Assembly (NCBI RefSeq): GCF_001500045.1
Contig: NZ_LQIX01000015.1
Span: forward strand, 26,044 to 90,043
Source of the DNA: Mycobacterium sp. GA-1199
Lineage (GTDB): Bacteria; Actinomycetota; Actinomycetes; Mycobacteriales; Mycobacteriaceae
Direction: 5' to 3'
Length of the DNA: 64,000 bases
The notes under the pieces were generated by a model. That model saw only the letters and a list, made by a program, of their open reading frames with translations, had not been told where the DNA came from and searched no databases. The position numbers and the translations under genes are program-made. This document shows, one piece after another, positions 46,279 to 55,714 of this stretch (positions within the stretch are counted from its first letter, which is position 1; the number at the start of each line of letters is the position of its first letter).

Positions 46279-48725
46279 GCCGCGGCGCTGGCGGACCCTT
46301 CGCCGGATGTGCCGCTGTCCGCGCCACCGGTGCCGGTGTTCGGAGAGTCGTTGTCCGGCTTGGCATGTCGCGGTGACGACCCCGGGATCGCCCTGACCGG
46401 CTCGCCGTTGTCGGGCTTGGCGTGCTTCGGGCCGGACTTGGCGCCGGCGTTCGGGCTGAACTTGTTACCCGGCTTGTAACCCCTTTTCGACGTGTCACCG
46501 TCCTTGTCGGTGCCGGTCTTGGCTTCTCCGGTCCGGGTGTCACTGACCCTGGTGTCACTGGACTTGGTTTCACCGGGCTTGGTTTCACCGGACTTCGTCT
46601 CGGTGGATCCGGTCTCACTCACCGTGGTGTCACGGTCGTCCTCGTCGGCCTTCACGTCCTCGGGCTGGGTCTTCTCGGCGACGATCGCTTGCTCCACGGG
46701 CGGCTGCGCGACGGTTTCGTCCCCGAGCTTGTCTGCGACGACGTCGTCTTCGGGCTTGTCTGCCACGACTTCCCGGATGACGCCGTCGCTGATCTCGTCG
46801 GTGGGCTCCCGCTCGCCCTCCGACTCGTCGGTGACGAGGCTGAGCATCCGCGCACTGGAATCGGGCAGGTCGGTCGGCGACGGGCGTTCGCTTCCCTCCT
46901 GCGCGGCATCCGGCAGGACATCCTCGGTGGCCTGCTCCACGGCCTCATCGACAAGGTTCGTCAGCACACTGGTAGGCGTTGTGCCCAAAAGGGATCCGCC
47001 GGTGAGGAACCGGAGCAGACTGGTCAGGACGTTCGGTGTGCCTATTGTCGGGTTGCCGCTGAAGAACTCCTTGAAGATGCCCTGGACCAACTGGGTGAAG
47101 ATGACGCCCGGCACCTGGGCCCAGTCGACACTGGGGAACGACATGAACGCCGTCGGGTCGCCGGCCTCGGTGAGGGTGCGCGTGTATCCACCCGTCTCCT
47201 CGTCGTACTCGACGTCGGTGTAGCCGAGGTTCACCAGGCTGGTCAGCGCCGGGGCCAGCGCGTTGGCCACCATGCTGAACGGGTTGTAGCGCGCGATCGC
47301 TCCGAGCGTGACGAGGTTGAGCACGTCTGCGGCCAGATACAGCGGCTCGAGCAACGGTAGGGTCGCCGAGCGCAGCGTGAGATAGAGGTTGACCGCAAGC
47401 GGATCGCCGGCTCTGATGCGCTCCGCGAGGTCGTCGAGCTGCGCCAGCTGCTCGGGGTCCAGCGTGACGCCGCGAAGCATGTAGGTCGGGAGCAGCCCCG
47501 CAAAAAGGTTGTTGGCCAACGAGAACGGGTTCGGCCATGCTGCGAAGTCGCTCAGCAGGTCATACTGTACCGTCGCGTCGATCTTGATCGGGATCAGGTT
47601 CGCGCCGCCGACGGAGAGTCCGGTGCCGGGCACCGGCAGGCCCCCGCTGTAGGAGGCTTCGGTTTCCGGGGTGACCGTCTTGATGCCGGCAAGCCCGAAG
47701 AGCGGATAGAAGCGGGCGAACATTCCGCCGTTGGCTCGTCCGGGATTGCGCAGCAGGATCATCGGGAGAATCGTGATGCTGCCCAGGAGCGGATGTTCGT
47801 CGGCGTTCTCCCCGCCCGGTTGATTCACCAGGTCGGCGACGATTCGCTCGTAGGCCGCCCCGGCGGAGAAGGCGCCGAGGCCCATGCTCAGGACCACGGG
47901 GACCCGGACCTCGACGGCGTCGATGTCGGGGATGGGCGGCAGCAGGCCCCGCAGCAGGTCCGGGATAGGCAGCTTGTCGAGTACCGAACTCAGGCTGACT
48001 TCCGCGTCGAGGTACGGGGTCTTGTTGACCTCTTCGGCGATGGCGTTGGGTAGGCCCGGCACCCAGCCGAGGTCGACGCCCAGCAGCTTGAGGACCGTGA
48101 AGACCGGGCCCGCGGTGATCACGTTGACCGGGCCGGGCAGGTTGGAGAGGTTGAAAGGGTCGCTGAGGTCGAGTCCGAGTAGACCGAGCAGGCCGTTGAG
48201 CGTACCCGGCAGCGAGTCGGCCAGCAGTTCGCTGAGCTGCTCCTCGACGCCGGGGGTGAGTATTCCGAGCGGGTCGATGAGCGCACCGGCGACACCCAGC
48301 ACATCGATCGGGATCGCACCGATCACGTCGTTGAGCAAACCCGGCGGAATCTCCCCCAGCACGCCACCGAGCAGGTTGTCGAGCACCGTCTCCGGGTCGG
48401 CACCGGCCGCCTGTGCGAGCACGGCAAGGTTGAAATTCTCGACCACCAGACGGATCAGTACCTCGGCGGCGACCTGGCCGAGGTCGTACACCGCCGGGCC
48501 GAGGCCGAACGTGAGGTCTGGGATCTCATCGGGTCCGGGCCACTGATTCACCGCCGCGGCCAGGTTGACGTCGACATCTACCACCGTCTTCGAGTCGTCA
48601 CTCGGATCGGGTAGGGGTGCGGCACCGATGGTGAGCGCGGTTGCCGTCGCGGTGGCGGCACCGATCGCGGTGATCTTCTTGGAGCTCCGGCTGCGCTTGC
48701 GATGTCTGCCGTGTTTGCCAGCCAC
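46275..48725 (-). CDS. Large envelope/secreted protein of unknown function
   Basis: The 816-residue protein begins with a very basic stretch (MAGKHGRHRKRSRSSKK) and a hydrophobic segment, like a long signal sequence. Residues 50-610 are hydrophobic and helix-rich with many LLG and PIPDLL motifs. Residues 620-816 are low-complexity: acidic, with tandem ETKSGETKPGETKSSDTR-type repeats and a repeated HAKPDN. The middle part recalls mycobacterial PE-PPE-domain proteins, but I cannot confirm the hydrolase motifs. It is monocistronic, with a 141-base upstream gap holding two inverted repeats. Confidence 0.75.
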   Translation of the reverse strand: MAGKHGRHRKRSRSSKKITAIGAATATATALTIGAAPLPDPSDDSKTVVDVDVNLAAAVNQWPGPDEIPDLTFGLGPAVYDLGQVAAEVLIRLVVENFNLAVLAQAAGADPETVLDNLLGGVLGEIPPGLLNDVIGAIPIDVLGVAGALIDPLGILTPGVEEQLSELLADSLPGTLNGLLGLLGLDLSDPFNLSNLPGPVNVITAGPVFTVLKLLGVDLGWVPGLPNAIAEEVNKTPYLDAEVSLSSVLDKLPIPDLLRGLLPPIPDIDAVEVRVPVVLSMGLGAFSAGAAYERIVADLVNQPGGENADEHPLLGSITILPMILLRNPGRANGGMFARFYPLFGLAGIKTVTPETEASYSGGLPVPGTGLSVGGANLIPIKIDATVQYDLLSDFAAWPNPFSLANNLFAGLLPTYMLRGVTLDPEQLAQLDDLAERIRAGDPLAVNLYLTLRSATLPLLEPLYLAADVLNLVTLGAIARYNPFSMVANALAPALTSLVNLGYTDVEYDEETGGYTRTLTEAGDPTAFMSFPSVDWAQVPGVIFTQLVQGIFKEFFSGNPTIGTPNVLTSLLRFLTGGSLLGTTPTSVLTNLVDEAVEQATEDVLPDAAQEGSERPSPTDLPDSSARMLSLVTDESEGEREPTDEISDGVIREVVADKPEDDVVADKLGDETVAQPPVEQAIVAEKTQPEDVKADEDDRDTTVSETGSTETKSGETKPGETKSSDTRVSDTRTGEAKTGTDKDGDTSKRGYKPGNKFSPNAGAKSGPKHAKPDNGEPVRAIPGSSPRHAKPDNDSPNTGTGGADSGTSGEGSASAAA

Positions 48726-48797
48726 TGATCCGGTCCTTTCGAACGAAACAGCTATTTACGTGACCGTAACAGGCAGGCTCTCACGCTGAGACGATTT

Positions 48798-48815
48798 GAG
48801 CAAATTCCTTTGCTC
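48798..48815. other. Perfect inverted repeat in the gap before the 816-residue gene
   Basis: GAGCAAA-TTCC-TTTGCTC is a 7-4-7 hairpin 52 bases beyond the stop of the fructosamine-kinase-like gene. It could be that gene's terminator (no clear T-run) or part of an operator region. Confidence 0.3.
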
Positions 48816-48820
48816 GGTAA

Positions 48821-48834
48821 ATAAGTGCACTTAT
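48821..48834. promoter_or_regulatory. Perfect 14-base palindrome upstream of the 816-residue gene
   Basis: ATAAGTGCACTTAT reads the same on both strands. A further TAAGTG half follows at 48836-48841, giving overlapping CTTA-TCG-TAAG symmetry. It lies about 100 bases upstream of the 816-residue gene start and is a good operator candidate for an unknown regulator. Confidence 0.45.
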
Positions 48835-48867
48835 CGTAAGTGGGAGCTTTGTCGGCGGAGCCGGCGT

Positions 48868-49632
48868 TCACCGGATGAGGACGCTGCGCGCCGCCGCCGA
48901 TGTTTGCCGTGCATACCCACCACCGAACAGCACGACGTGGGCCAACAGCGGATAGAGCTGATGCAATCCGGCGCGACCGCGCCATCCCGTCCGCAACGCC
49001 CACACCGATTGGTAGCCCTCGATCACCTCGTCGAAGTAAGGACAGCCGAACAGGGCAAGCATCGCCAGGTCGGCCTCACGGTGACCGCCGTGGGCGGCGG
49101 GGTCGATCAACACCACACCGTCCGGTGTCCACATCACGTTGCCGCTCCACAGATCGCCGTGCAGGCGGGCGGGTGGCCCGTCGTCGTCGAAATCGCCTTG
49201 TTCACACGCGGCCGTCACCGCGTCGATGGCCGCGTTGCACTCCGCGTCCAGTCGGTCGGCCGCGGCGCGTGCCATCGGGGCCAGCCTCTCGCGTGCGTAG
49301 AACGCGCCCCAGCGTTCGTGTCCCGTCAACGACATGGGCAGCGGTTCGTGCATCGGCCCGAAGAACCCGGGCCCTTCCCATCCGTCCGGCGGGGCTCCGA
49401 AGGCGGCGGCTCCGGCGTCGTGGGTGCGCGCGAGGCGGCACCCGAACTGACGCGCCGCGGATCGGCTGGGGCCGACACTGCGCAGCCGTTCCAGGGTGAG
49501 GCTGGTGTCGTCGTACCCGAGCACCGTCGCGCACGGCGCGCCACCGTCTACTGACGAAAGCCATTGCAGCCCAGCGGCTTCGCATGCGAAGAAGCCCATT
49601 GGTGCAGAGGCGTTGTGCTTGACGAACTCCAT
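48868..49632 (-). CDS. Fructosamine kinase family protein
   Basis: The 254-residue protein has the aminoglycoside/choline-kinase-like fold: LHGDLWSGNVMW contains the catalytic Asp and Asn, VVLIDPAAHGGHREADLAML the metal-binding DPA segment. It is a little shorter than typical FN3K proteins (about 290), with the N-terminal lobe starting directly at MEFVKHN. Expected role: phosphorylation of fructosamines on glycated proteins or a related substrate. It starts 5 bases after the SDR gene. Confidence 0.82.
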   Translation of the reverse strand: MEFVKHNASAPMGFFACEAAGLQWLSSVDGGAPCATVLGYDDTSLTLERLRSVGPSRSAARQFGCRLARTHDAGAAAFGAPPDGWEGPGFFGPMHEPLPMSLTGHERWGAFYARERLAPMARAAADRLDAECNAAIDAVTAACEQGDFDDDGPPARLHGDLWSGNVMWTPDGVVLIDPAAHGGHREADLAMLALFGCPYFDEVIEGYQSVWALRTGWRGRAGLHQLYPLLAHVVLFGGGYARQTSAAARSVLIR

Positions 49633-49637
49633 GTGGG

Positions 49638-50468
49638 TCAGGGTTGGCCGGACACCCGACGCAACACGGCGTCGCGCACGCGGGTCGGCAAGTTGGGAAC
49701 CACGGCAACCTGCAACTTGGGGCCCAGCCCCACCACATAACGCGCTCGGGGGCGGCGCGCGGTGAGCGCCTGCTCGACCACGGCGGACACCTTCGCGGTC
49801 GGCACGGCCATTCGCTGGGCAACCGGGACCATCTTCTTCATGCCCGCGATGTGCTCGGCGTACAGCGCACGGTGCTCCGGGGAAAGAGCGGCCTCGGCTT
49901 CGACCACCATGGTGTCGGCGGTACGCCACATGTCGGTGTCGGTCTGCGCCGGCTCGACGATGACGACCGGTATCCGCCACGGCCGCAACTCCATCCGCAA
50001 CGCATCTGCCGCCGCCTCGAGCGCGAACTTGCTCGCGGCATAGGCTCCGAGCAACGGCATCGAGAGCCGGCCGTTGACGCTGGAGATGAACGCGACCCGA
50101 CCACCGGATTCTCGCAGCCGCGGCAGTACCGCCCGAGTGAGCGCCAACTGCCCGATCACGTTGATCTCCAACTGCTTTCGCCACTCATCGGACGTCACCG
50201 TCTCCATCGGGCCGCTGACGACCACACCGGCGTTGTTGACCACCGCGTCCAGTTGCGCAGGCAGGACGTCGGCCAGGGCGGCGATGTGGCCGGCGTCGGT
50301 GACGTCGAGGAGCACCGGCGAGACCCGGTGTGGATTGAGCGCGGTGAGCGCCTCGGCATCCGATTCCGTGCGGACACCGGCGAACACCTGCCATCCACGC
50401 GCGGCCAGGTGCTCGGCGATCGCCCTGCCGATTCCCCGTGACGCGCCGGTGATCAGTACCGAAGGCAT
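49638..50468 (-). CDS. Short-chain dehydrogenase/reductase
   Basis: The 276-residue classical SDR has TGASRGIGRAIAEH at the N-terminus, NNAGVVVSGP, a Ser in AFISSVNG and the catalytic YAASK near residue 145. The cofactor is likely NADP(H) or NAD(H); substrate unknown. It lies in a possible operon with the fructosamine-kinase-like gene downstream and 9 bases from the DUF1275 gene upstream. Confidence 0.88.
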   Translation of the reverse strand: MPSVLITGASRGIGRAIAEHLAARGWQVFAGVRTESDAEALTALNPHRVSPVLLDVTDAGHIAALADVLPAQLDAVVNNAGVVVSGPMETVTSDEWRKQLEINVIGQLALTRAVLPRLRESGGRVAFISSVNGRLSMPLLGAYAASKFALEAAADALRMELRPWRIPVVIVEPAQTDTDMWRTADTMVVEAEAALSPEHRALYAEHIAGMKKMVPVAQRMAVPTAKVSAVVEQALTARRPRARYVVGLGPKLQVAVVPNLPTRVRDAVLRRVSGQP

Positions 50469-50477
50469 ACGGCAAGA

Positions 50478-51161
50478 CTAGCCTCGGCCCCGCCTGTCCC
50501 CGACCCAGAACAAGACCCCGCTGAGCGCCACCAGCGCCGCGGCGAGCCCGATGATCGGCGCGACGGTGAAGCGGGTCATGGTCGCACCCACGACAGCCCC
50601 GGCGCACATCGTCAGAACCACGCTGTAGCGCAACTTCTCCCGTTCGCCGGTGCCGCCGGCCAACCGGCTGTCGAAGCCGATCCGCACGATCGTCGTCGTC
50701 AACACGGTGGTCGACAACTCCTGGATGCCGAACTGCTGGGCGCTCGAGTTCTGCACGCCGAACGCCACGGCGAGGCCGGCGATGAGCAGCAGTTTCGTGT
50801 TGTCCTCATAGTCGAGCACGCCGGTCCCGGCGAGCACCGACAGGACCGCGAGCAGCACGACCTCGAAGGTCATCGTGCTCGCCAGCCACCGTCGGACGTC
50901 GGTGCCGAGGTGGCGGGTGAGCCGGCCGCTGAGCACCGCGCCCGCGACGAAGCCGGCGAACGCGACCAGGGCGGCGGTCACGTCCACCCCGGAGTGCGGC
51001 ACCAGCCAGAATCCCAGGAAGATCACGTTCCCGGTCATGTTCGCCACGAACACGTGGCCAAGTTTCAGGACGCTGACCGCGTCGACCAGGCCGGTCGCGA
51101 ACGTCAGCGACAGCAGACAGGTGATCGTCAACCGTTGCGAGACAGGGGATTCGACCGCCAC
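50478..51161 (-). CDS. DUF1275 (YoaK-family) membrane protein
   Basis: The 227-residue protein has six predicted helices. The opening TFATGLVDAVSVLKLGHVFVANMTGNVIFLG is the DUF1275 signature. Function is unknown in the family. It is 15 bases downstream of mam1D on the same strand and may be read through from the mce1 operon. Confidence 0.87.
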   Translation of the reverse strand: MAVESPVSQRLTITCLLSLTFATGLVDAVSVLKLGHVFVANMTGNVIFLGFWLVPHSGVDVTAALVAFAGFVAGAVLSGRLTRHLGTDVRRWLASTMTFEVVLLAVLSVLAGTGVLDYEDNTKLLLIAGLAVAFGVQNSSAQQFGIQELSTTVLTTTIVRIGFDSRLAGGTGEREKLRYSVVLTMCAGAVVGATMTRFTVAPIIGLAAALVALSGVLFWVGDRRGRG

Positions 51162-51176
51162 GCGTCAGCCTCCCGA

Positions 51177-52052
51177 CTACAGCTGCGGTGTCAGATCCAG
51201 CGACGTGATGGTCGACATGTTCGTGATCAGCCACTTGCCGTCGCGGCGATCCATCGTCAATCGGTAGGACAGGTACCGCAGCGAAGGGATGTTCTTGCTC
51301 ATCGGGCTGGTCGCCACCGAGTTGGTGTAGACGATCGCGGTGGCCTCGTCGGGGGTCAGGGTTTCCACCGCCGCACCGAGCACCTGCGTGGTGTTGGTGA
51401 CCTGCGCTTGTTTGTTGGTCGCGACGATGGCGTCGATGTACTTGCGGTACTCGTAGGCGAAGTCGCCGCCGAGGAACGCCGCCGACCGGTCCGGCAACGT
51501 TTCCATGTTGTCGGGCGTGTAGGTCCACAGCGTGGAGATCGCGCTGGCCGCGGTGCGGGCCACGTCGAGTTTGGTGTCGATCTCGGCTCGCTCCGACAAG
51601 TAGGGCTGCAAGGTCGACGCGGCGAACGCGGCGGCACCGACGAAGAGCACAGCGGCCGCCACCGTCGCCGCAATGAGCCGCCTGCCCGCAGGCCGGTGGG
51701 GTACGAAGCGCACCTCCTGCGGCACGACGGCGGACTCGTCCGCGGGATCGTCCACTGCGTCGGGTGCTGCGGCCTCTTCGGGTGCTGCGGCCTCTTCGGG
51801 GGCTGCGGCCTCAGATTCGGAGGCGGGTACCTCCTGCGTCGCGCCCCGACGTTTCGCCTTGCCGACCGGCCGGGGTGCGCGCGTATCCGCTACGGGTGCC
51901 GCCTCCTGCGTCTCGGCCGCGGGCGGATCGGTTGCGGGTTGCGTCGTTTCCTTCGGCCGACGACGAAGGAAGGACCACCGACTCCGGCGCGGTGCCGAGC
52001 TGGATTGCGCCGAGGTGGTCAGATCACCTGGATCAGCTGGCTGATCTTCCAC
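51177..52052 (-). CDS. mam1D: Mce-associated membrane protein Mam1D (Rv0178-like)
   Basis: The 291-residue protein has a long cytosolic N-terminus rich in Ala, Glu and Pro (with an imperfect EEAAAPEEAAAPD repeat), one transmembrane helix (about 148-168), and a C-terminal extracytoplasmic NTF2-like domain. This is the mce-associated (Mam) layout. The GTG at 52052 has AAGGAAGG 6 bases upstream and overlaps mam1C by 34 bases; an upstream frame extension lacks similarity. Mam proteins support Mce transporter assembly. Confidence 0.85.
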   Translation of the reverse strand: MEDQPADPGDLTTSAQSSSAPRRSRWSFLRRRPKETTQPATDPPAAETQEAAPVADTRAPRPVGKAKRRGATQEVPASESEAAAPEEAAAPEEAAAPDAVDDPADESAVVPQEVRFVPHRPAGRRLIAATVAAAVLFVGAAAFAASTLQPYLSERAEIDTKLDVARTAASAISTLWTYTPDNMETLPDRSAAFLGGDFAYEYRKYIDAIVATNKQAQVTNTTQVLGAAVETLTPDEATAIVYTNSVATSPMSKNIPSLRYLSYRLTMDRRDGKWLITNMSTITSLDLTPQL

Positions 52053-52570
52053 TGCTGTCCTTCCTTGATAGCCGTTGCTATCCAACGACTTCCACTCTCG
52101 ACTGTCGATTTGCCGTCTGGCCCTTTGGCGGAAACCTTGGTCGCGACCAAGATGTCGGCGCTGCCGTTGTCGTTCCACCGCTGCACACCCGCGGCGAGCA
52201 CGGATCCGGTGGTGGGCTCCGCTTGCGCGACCTGGATCAGGATTTCGTTCTGCTTCTCCTTGAACATCTTCGCGAAATCGCCCGTCCCCTGCCCCAGGAT
52301 GCGCTCCACGTAGGCGTTGGCGTTGAAGGGGTCCAACGACGTGTAGTCGGTCATGAACTCGCTGACGTACACCAGCGCGGCGTGGTCGTCGGCGACCGTC
52401 CGGCGATTGTTCTCGTGGCTGACCAACATCAACGATCCGGCCGCGATCGCGGCCGCCATCAGAAGTGACACCGCGGCGGCGATGATCGGCAGCCCCCAGC
52501 GGCGTGGCTGCTTCGGATCGACCTCGAAGAAGTCCCGCTCGTCGGCGTCGACTCTGCGCCGCGGACTCAT
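52019..52570 (-). CDS. mam1C: Mce-associated membrane protein Mam1C (Rv0177-like)
   Basis: The 183-residue protein has a short basic cytosolic start, a transmembrane helix (about 28-49) and an NTF2-like outer domain of 130 residues. The length matches Rv0177 (about 184). The ATG overlaps the mam1B stop (ATGA). It is part of the conserved tail of mce operons. Confidence 0.87.
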   Translation of the reverse strand: MSPRRRVDADERDFFEVDPKQPRRWGLPIIAAAVSLLMAAAIAAGSLMLVSHENNRRTVADDHAALVYVSEFMTDYTSLDPFNANAYVERILGQGTGDFAKMFKEKQNEILIQVAQAEPTTGSVLAAGVQRWNDNGSADILVATKVSAKGPDGKSTVESGSRWIATAIKEGQQWKISQLIQVI

Positions 52571-53541
52571 CGGCCCTGCGCATTCATCTGCGGCCGCTTC
52601 AGCACAGTGAGATCGGCGACGCGCCACTGGCCGTCACCGGATTTCGCGAACTCGGCCTGCACGGTGGCGGTGATGAACTTCAGCTCATTGGGGTTGTCGC
52701 CGCGCTGGCCCTGCAGCGCCAGCAGCATCTCTGCGGTGTCCGGTGTCGCTTTGAGCACCGCGCTGCTGACCGCCCAGTACTCGTTGGAGGTGACGCCCGC
52801 GCTCTGCCCGGCCTTCTGCTGCTCGATCAACTGCTCGCGGTAGCCGTCGGTGGTCAGCGACTGTGCCCGCTCGAAATCCTGCGCCATGGTGTCGCTTTTG
52901 AAGCTCAGCATCTGCTCGACGATCCGCGGGCCCTGTTCGGTGATCTGTTCCCTGGTCTGCTCCACCGCGCGCTCGTGCCGGTAGACCACCCAGTAATTCA
53001 CCGCTACGGCTGCCACGCAGGCCAGCGCGGCGACGATCAGCACGACGGCGGTCAGCTTGCGGACGTTGCGCTCCGGCGGATCCACCGGACGCACCTCGGT
53101 GCGCAGCAGGAGGTCGGCGAAGGTGCGGCGGCGCCGGTCCCACAGCGGCCACAGCCACCCGATGAACAGTGCCGCGGTGTCGAGCAGGTGCGCGACGTCG
53201 CGCAGGAGCAGCCGCCACGCCCCCGGGGGAGAACCGTCCCGCGTGCGGACCGCGATGCCCAGTACGGCACGCCCCAGCGAGAAACCCAAAATCGTCGGCA
53301 GCACGAGGCGATTGATCGCCATCGCAAGCACGACCACCCCGATCGCCACCAGATATCCCCACCACAGCGGGCTGCGCTGCGGTGCGGTCAGCGACACCAG
53401 CGCCAGCGTCGTGACCACCGCGAGCCCGATCAGGACGTCGACGGCGAATGCGCCGACCCGCGCCGACCACGGCGCGGCCGGTTCGTCGACGGCCAGGTCG
53501 GTGTCCGTCGAGTCCGGTGGTGCTTCGATCACTGACGTCAC
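52567..53541 (-). CDS. mam1B: Mce-associated RDD-family membrane protein Mam1B (Rv0176-like)
   Basis: The 324-residue protein has an N-terminal RDD domain (APWSARVGAFAVDVLIGLA and the LGRAVLGIAVRTRDG motif) with about three helices, then another transmembrane helix (about 185-205) and an NTF2-like outer domain. The fusion of RDD with the Mam domain is typical of Rv0176. The GTG overlaps the mam1A stop by GTGA. Confidence 0.88.
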   Translation of the reverse strand: MTSVIEAPPDSTDTDLAVDEPAAPWSARVGAFAVDVLIGLAVVTTLALVSLTAPQRSPLWWGYLVAIGVVVLAMAINRLVLPTILGFSLGRAVLGIAVRTRDGSPPGAWRLLLRDVAHLLDTAALFIGWLWPLWDRRRRTFADLLLRTEVRPVDPPERNVRKLTAVVLIVAALACVAAVAVNYWVVYRHERAVEQTREQITEQGPRIVEQMLSFKSDTMAQDFERAQSLTTDGYREQLIEQQKAGQSAGVTSNEYWAVSSAVLKATPDTAEMLLALQGQRGDNPNELKFITATVQAEFAKSGDGQWRVADLTVLKRPQMNAQGR

Positions 53542-54179
53542 GAGGTGACCTGGTCGAGTTTGGCGATCTTGTAGGTGCCCTCCTCGTCGGGCGCCATCTG
53601 CACCCGCAGCCGATATCCCTGCTCCTGATCGGCGACATCGGAATTGGTCACCTTGACCCGCACGGCGACGAGTACGTCGAACGTCCCGTCGTCGTTGTGC
53701 TTCTCCACGGCTGCCCGCATGTCCGACACCTGCACCTGGACCTGAGCCGCCTGATAGGCCTCGGCCAGCACACCGGCATACAGCGAGGACTGCACGGCGA
53801 AGTCACCCGTCGAGCATTCGATGATCTTGGACTGGGCGGCCGTCATGGCCGCGGTGTCGGGAGCGTGCGTCGCGGCCACACAGTCCTTTGCCGCCTGCAG
53901 GGCGGCGGCCTCGGCACGATCGGCGGCCGCGACCTTCTGGTCGTTCCGAAACAGCAGGTATCCCGCAACGCCGCCTGCGGCGGCCAACAGCAGCAGGGCC
54001 GCGCAGATGCCGATGGCCATACCGCGTCCGATCCTGGACGGGCGGCGTGGCGCGTCACCCCGTTCTACGGTGTCCGGTTCCTGTGCGGATGCGCTGTCTG
54101 CAGGTACTGCTAACGGCTCGTTCGGCGTCTCATCAGCATCGGTGGGGTTCAGCCGGCGGGTGCCAGCATCTCCTTCCAT
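53538..54179 (-). CDS. mam1A: Mce-associated membrane protein Mam1A (Rv0175-like)
   Basis: The 213-residue protein has a Pro/Glu/Asp-rich cytosolic N-terminus, one helix (about 54-76) and an NTF2-like outer domain with a C..C pair (about 98-122). Its first 10 codons overlap the 3' end of the distal mce1F copy by 31 bases. The equivalent overlap beside the other mce1F copy has become an ORF remnant (55708-55872). Confidence 0.87.
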   Translation of the reverse strand: MEGDAGTRRLNPTDADETPNEPLAVPADSASAQEPDTVERGDAPRRPSRIGRGMAIGICAALLLLAAAGGVAGYLLFRNDQKVAAADRAEAAALQAAKDCVAATHAPDTAAMTAAQSKIIECSTGDFAVQSSLYAGVLAEAYQAAQVQVQVSDMRAAVEKHNDDGTFDVLVAVRVKVTNSDVADQEQGYRLRVQMAPDEEGTYKIAKLDQVTS

Positions 54180-55714
54180 CCGTCATCTCCTGGGTTGCTC
54201 GAGTTGCTGACGTTGTATCTCACGCCGTCGGGTCCGACCACCTGCCCGCTGGCTGGGCTGTAGACCGCTGAGGAACCGGGTGGCCCTGGTGCCGGAGTGT
54301 AGATGCACGGGTTGGGCTGCTGTCCACTGCAGGTCACGGTGCCCTGCCCTGGCGGGCTCAGCGGGTCGCTGATCGGGGCCGTGACCCGGGGCGGCGGCAG
54401 GTCGCTCGCCGGTGCCGGGTTGGTGCCGTTGTTGACCGAGGGGGCCTGGATCACCCCGCGCCCGGGATTCACCCCCTGGTCGCAACGCGCCGCGGGCGCC
54501 GGGCACGACAGGACCTGGTTGGGATCGCCGTACCACGGGTTGGTGCCCAACGGCACATACGGTTCGTCGCTGCGGCACTCCTCCGGGGTGGCCGCGCGCT
54601 TACCGGGAACGTCGACGCACGGATAGTTGCGCGCACCGCGAACCACGTTGGCCTGGTAGTCCTTCGGGATCTTGCAGTACGTGCCCTTGGGCAGCGGGGC
54701 CATCGAGACGTCGGCCGGCGCGCGCCATTCGGAGGCGGGCAGGAAGCCGGTCAGACACGGCGGTGGCTGGTTGATCGACAACGCCAGCGGCAACTGGCCG
54801 ACATCTTCGAACAGCAGACCCGCCTGGGCGACCGATGAACCCTGCGGCAGCATCACCAGGACCTGTTCGAGCCCCTTGTGGTAGCGCTTGAGCATGTCGA
54901 TGACGATCGTCAGATTCGCCAACGTCTGCGGCAACGACTCACGCACCCCACCGAAGACCGCGTTGACCTGATCCAGCGTCGGCGCCGCCTGCTGCAGACC
55001 ACTGCGCAACGCCGGATCCTGCTCGGCGGCCTGCGCGGCGATCACATTCAGATTGCGCGACCACTGCTCGATGTTGTCACCGGAGCGCACCTGACTGTCC
55101 AGGATCGGCCCGGCGTTCTCGATGATGTCGTTGACCTGAGGCAGGTTCTCCTGAAAACCCTGCGCGATATGCGTCGTCGAATCGACCAACCGCTGCAGCG
55201 CCGGGCCCAGACCACCCACCGCCTCCGAGGTTTCGGTCAGCAGCTTGTCGATCTTCTCCTTCGGCAACACCGCAAGGCCCCGGTTCGCCGCATCCAGGGC
55301 GGGCCCGACCTCGCTGGGCACCGTGCTCTCGGTGATCGTCGAACCGGGTTCCAGATACTGTCCCGGGTTACCGGTGGAGACGAGGTCCAGATACTGCTCA
55401 CCGATGGCCGACACCGAATGGACGTTCGCCGTCGCATCAGCGGGGATCTTGTAGCGGTCCTCGATCCACATCACGGCCACCGCACCGCGCTCGGTCGGCT
55501 CCACCGAGGTGACCTTGCCGATCTGCGTACCGCGATAGGTCACATTGGCCGTCGCATACAGTCCCCCCGAACGCGGCAACTCAGCCCGCAGCTCGTACTG
55601 CCCGATCCCCACCAGCGACGGGATGCGCAGGTAGTACCACCCCAGCACCACCAACGCGATCACCGTCAGGATGGTGAACAACACCAACTGAATCTTGATG
55701 AACCGGGTCAGCAT
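54149..55714 (-). CDS. mce1F: MceF, distal (second) tandem copy
   Basis: The 521-residue protein has an N-terminal transmembrane helix (about 8-28), an MCE domain (about 38-115), a long helical needle region and a Pro/Gly-rich C-terminus with paired cysteines. It is the same length as the copy at 55842-57407, and by eye about 93 percent identical. The stretch from about residue 168 to 283 is identical, while the region after 284 and the tail differ most. MceF is one of the six Mce subunits forming the lipid-conducting tube. Its ATG is preceded by 127 bases not found between other genes of the operon. Confidence 0.93.
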   Translation of the reverse strand: MLTRFIKIQLVLFTILTVIALVVLGWYYLRIPSLVGIGQYELRAELPRSGGLYATANVTYRGTQIGKVTSVEPTERGAVAVMWIEDRYKIPADATANVHSVSAIGEQYLDLVSTGNPGQYLEPGSTITESTVPSEVGPALDAANRGLAVLPKEKIDKLLTETSEAVGGLGPALQRLVDSTTHIAQGFQENLPQVNDIIENAGPILDSQVRSGDNIEQWSRNLNVIAAQAAEQDPALRSGLQQAAPTLDQVNAVFGGVRESLPQTLANLTIVIDMLKRYHKGLEQVLVMLPQGSSVAQAGLLFEDVGQLPLALSINQPPPCLTGFLPASEWRAPADVSMAPLPKGTYCKIPKDYQANVVRGARNYPCVDVPGKRAATPEECRSDEPYVPLGTNPWYGDPNQVLSCPAPAARCDQGVNPGRGVIQAPSVNNGTNPAPASDLPPPRVTAPISDPLSPPGQGTVTCSGQQPNPCIYTPAPGPPGSSAVYSPASGQVVGPDGVRYNVSNSSNPGDDGWKEMLAPAG

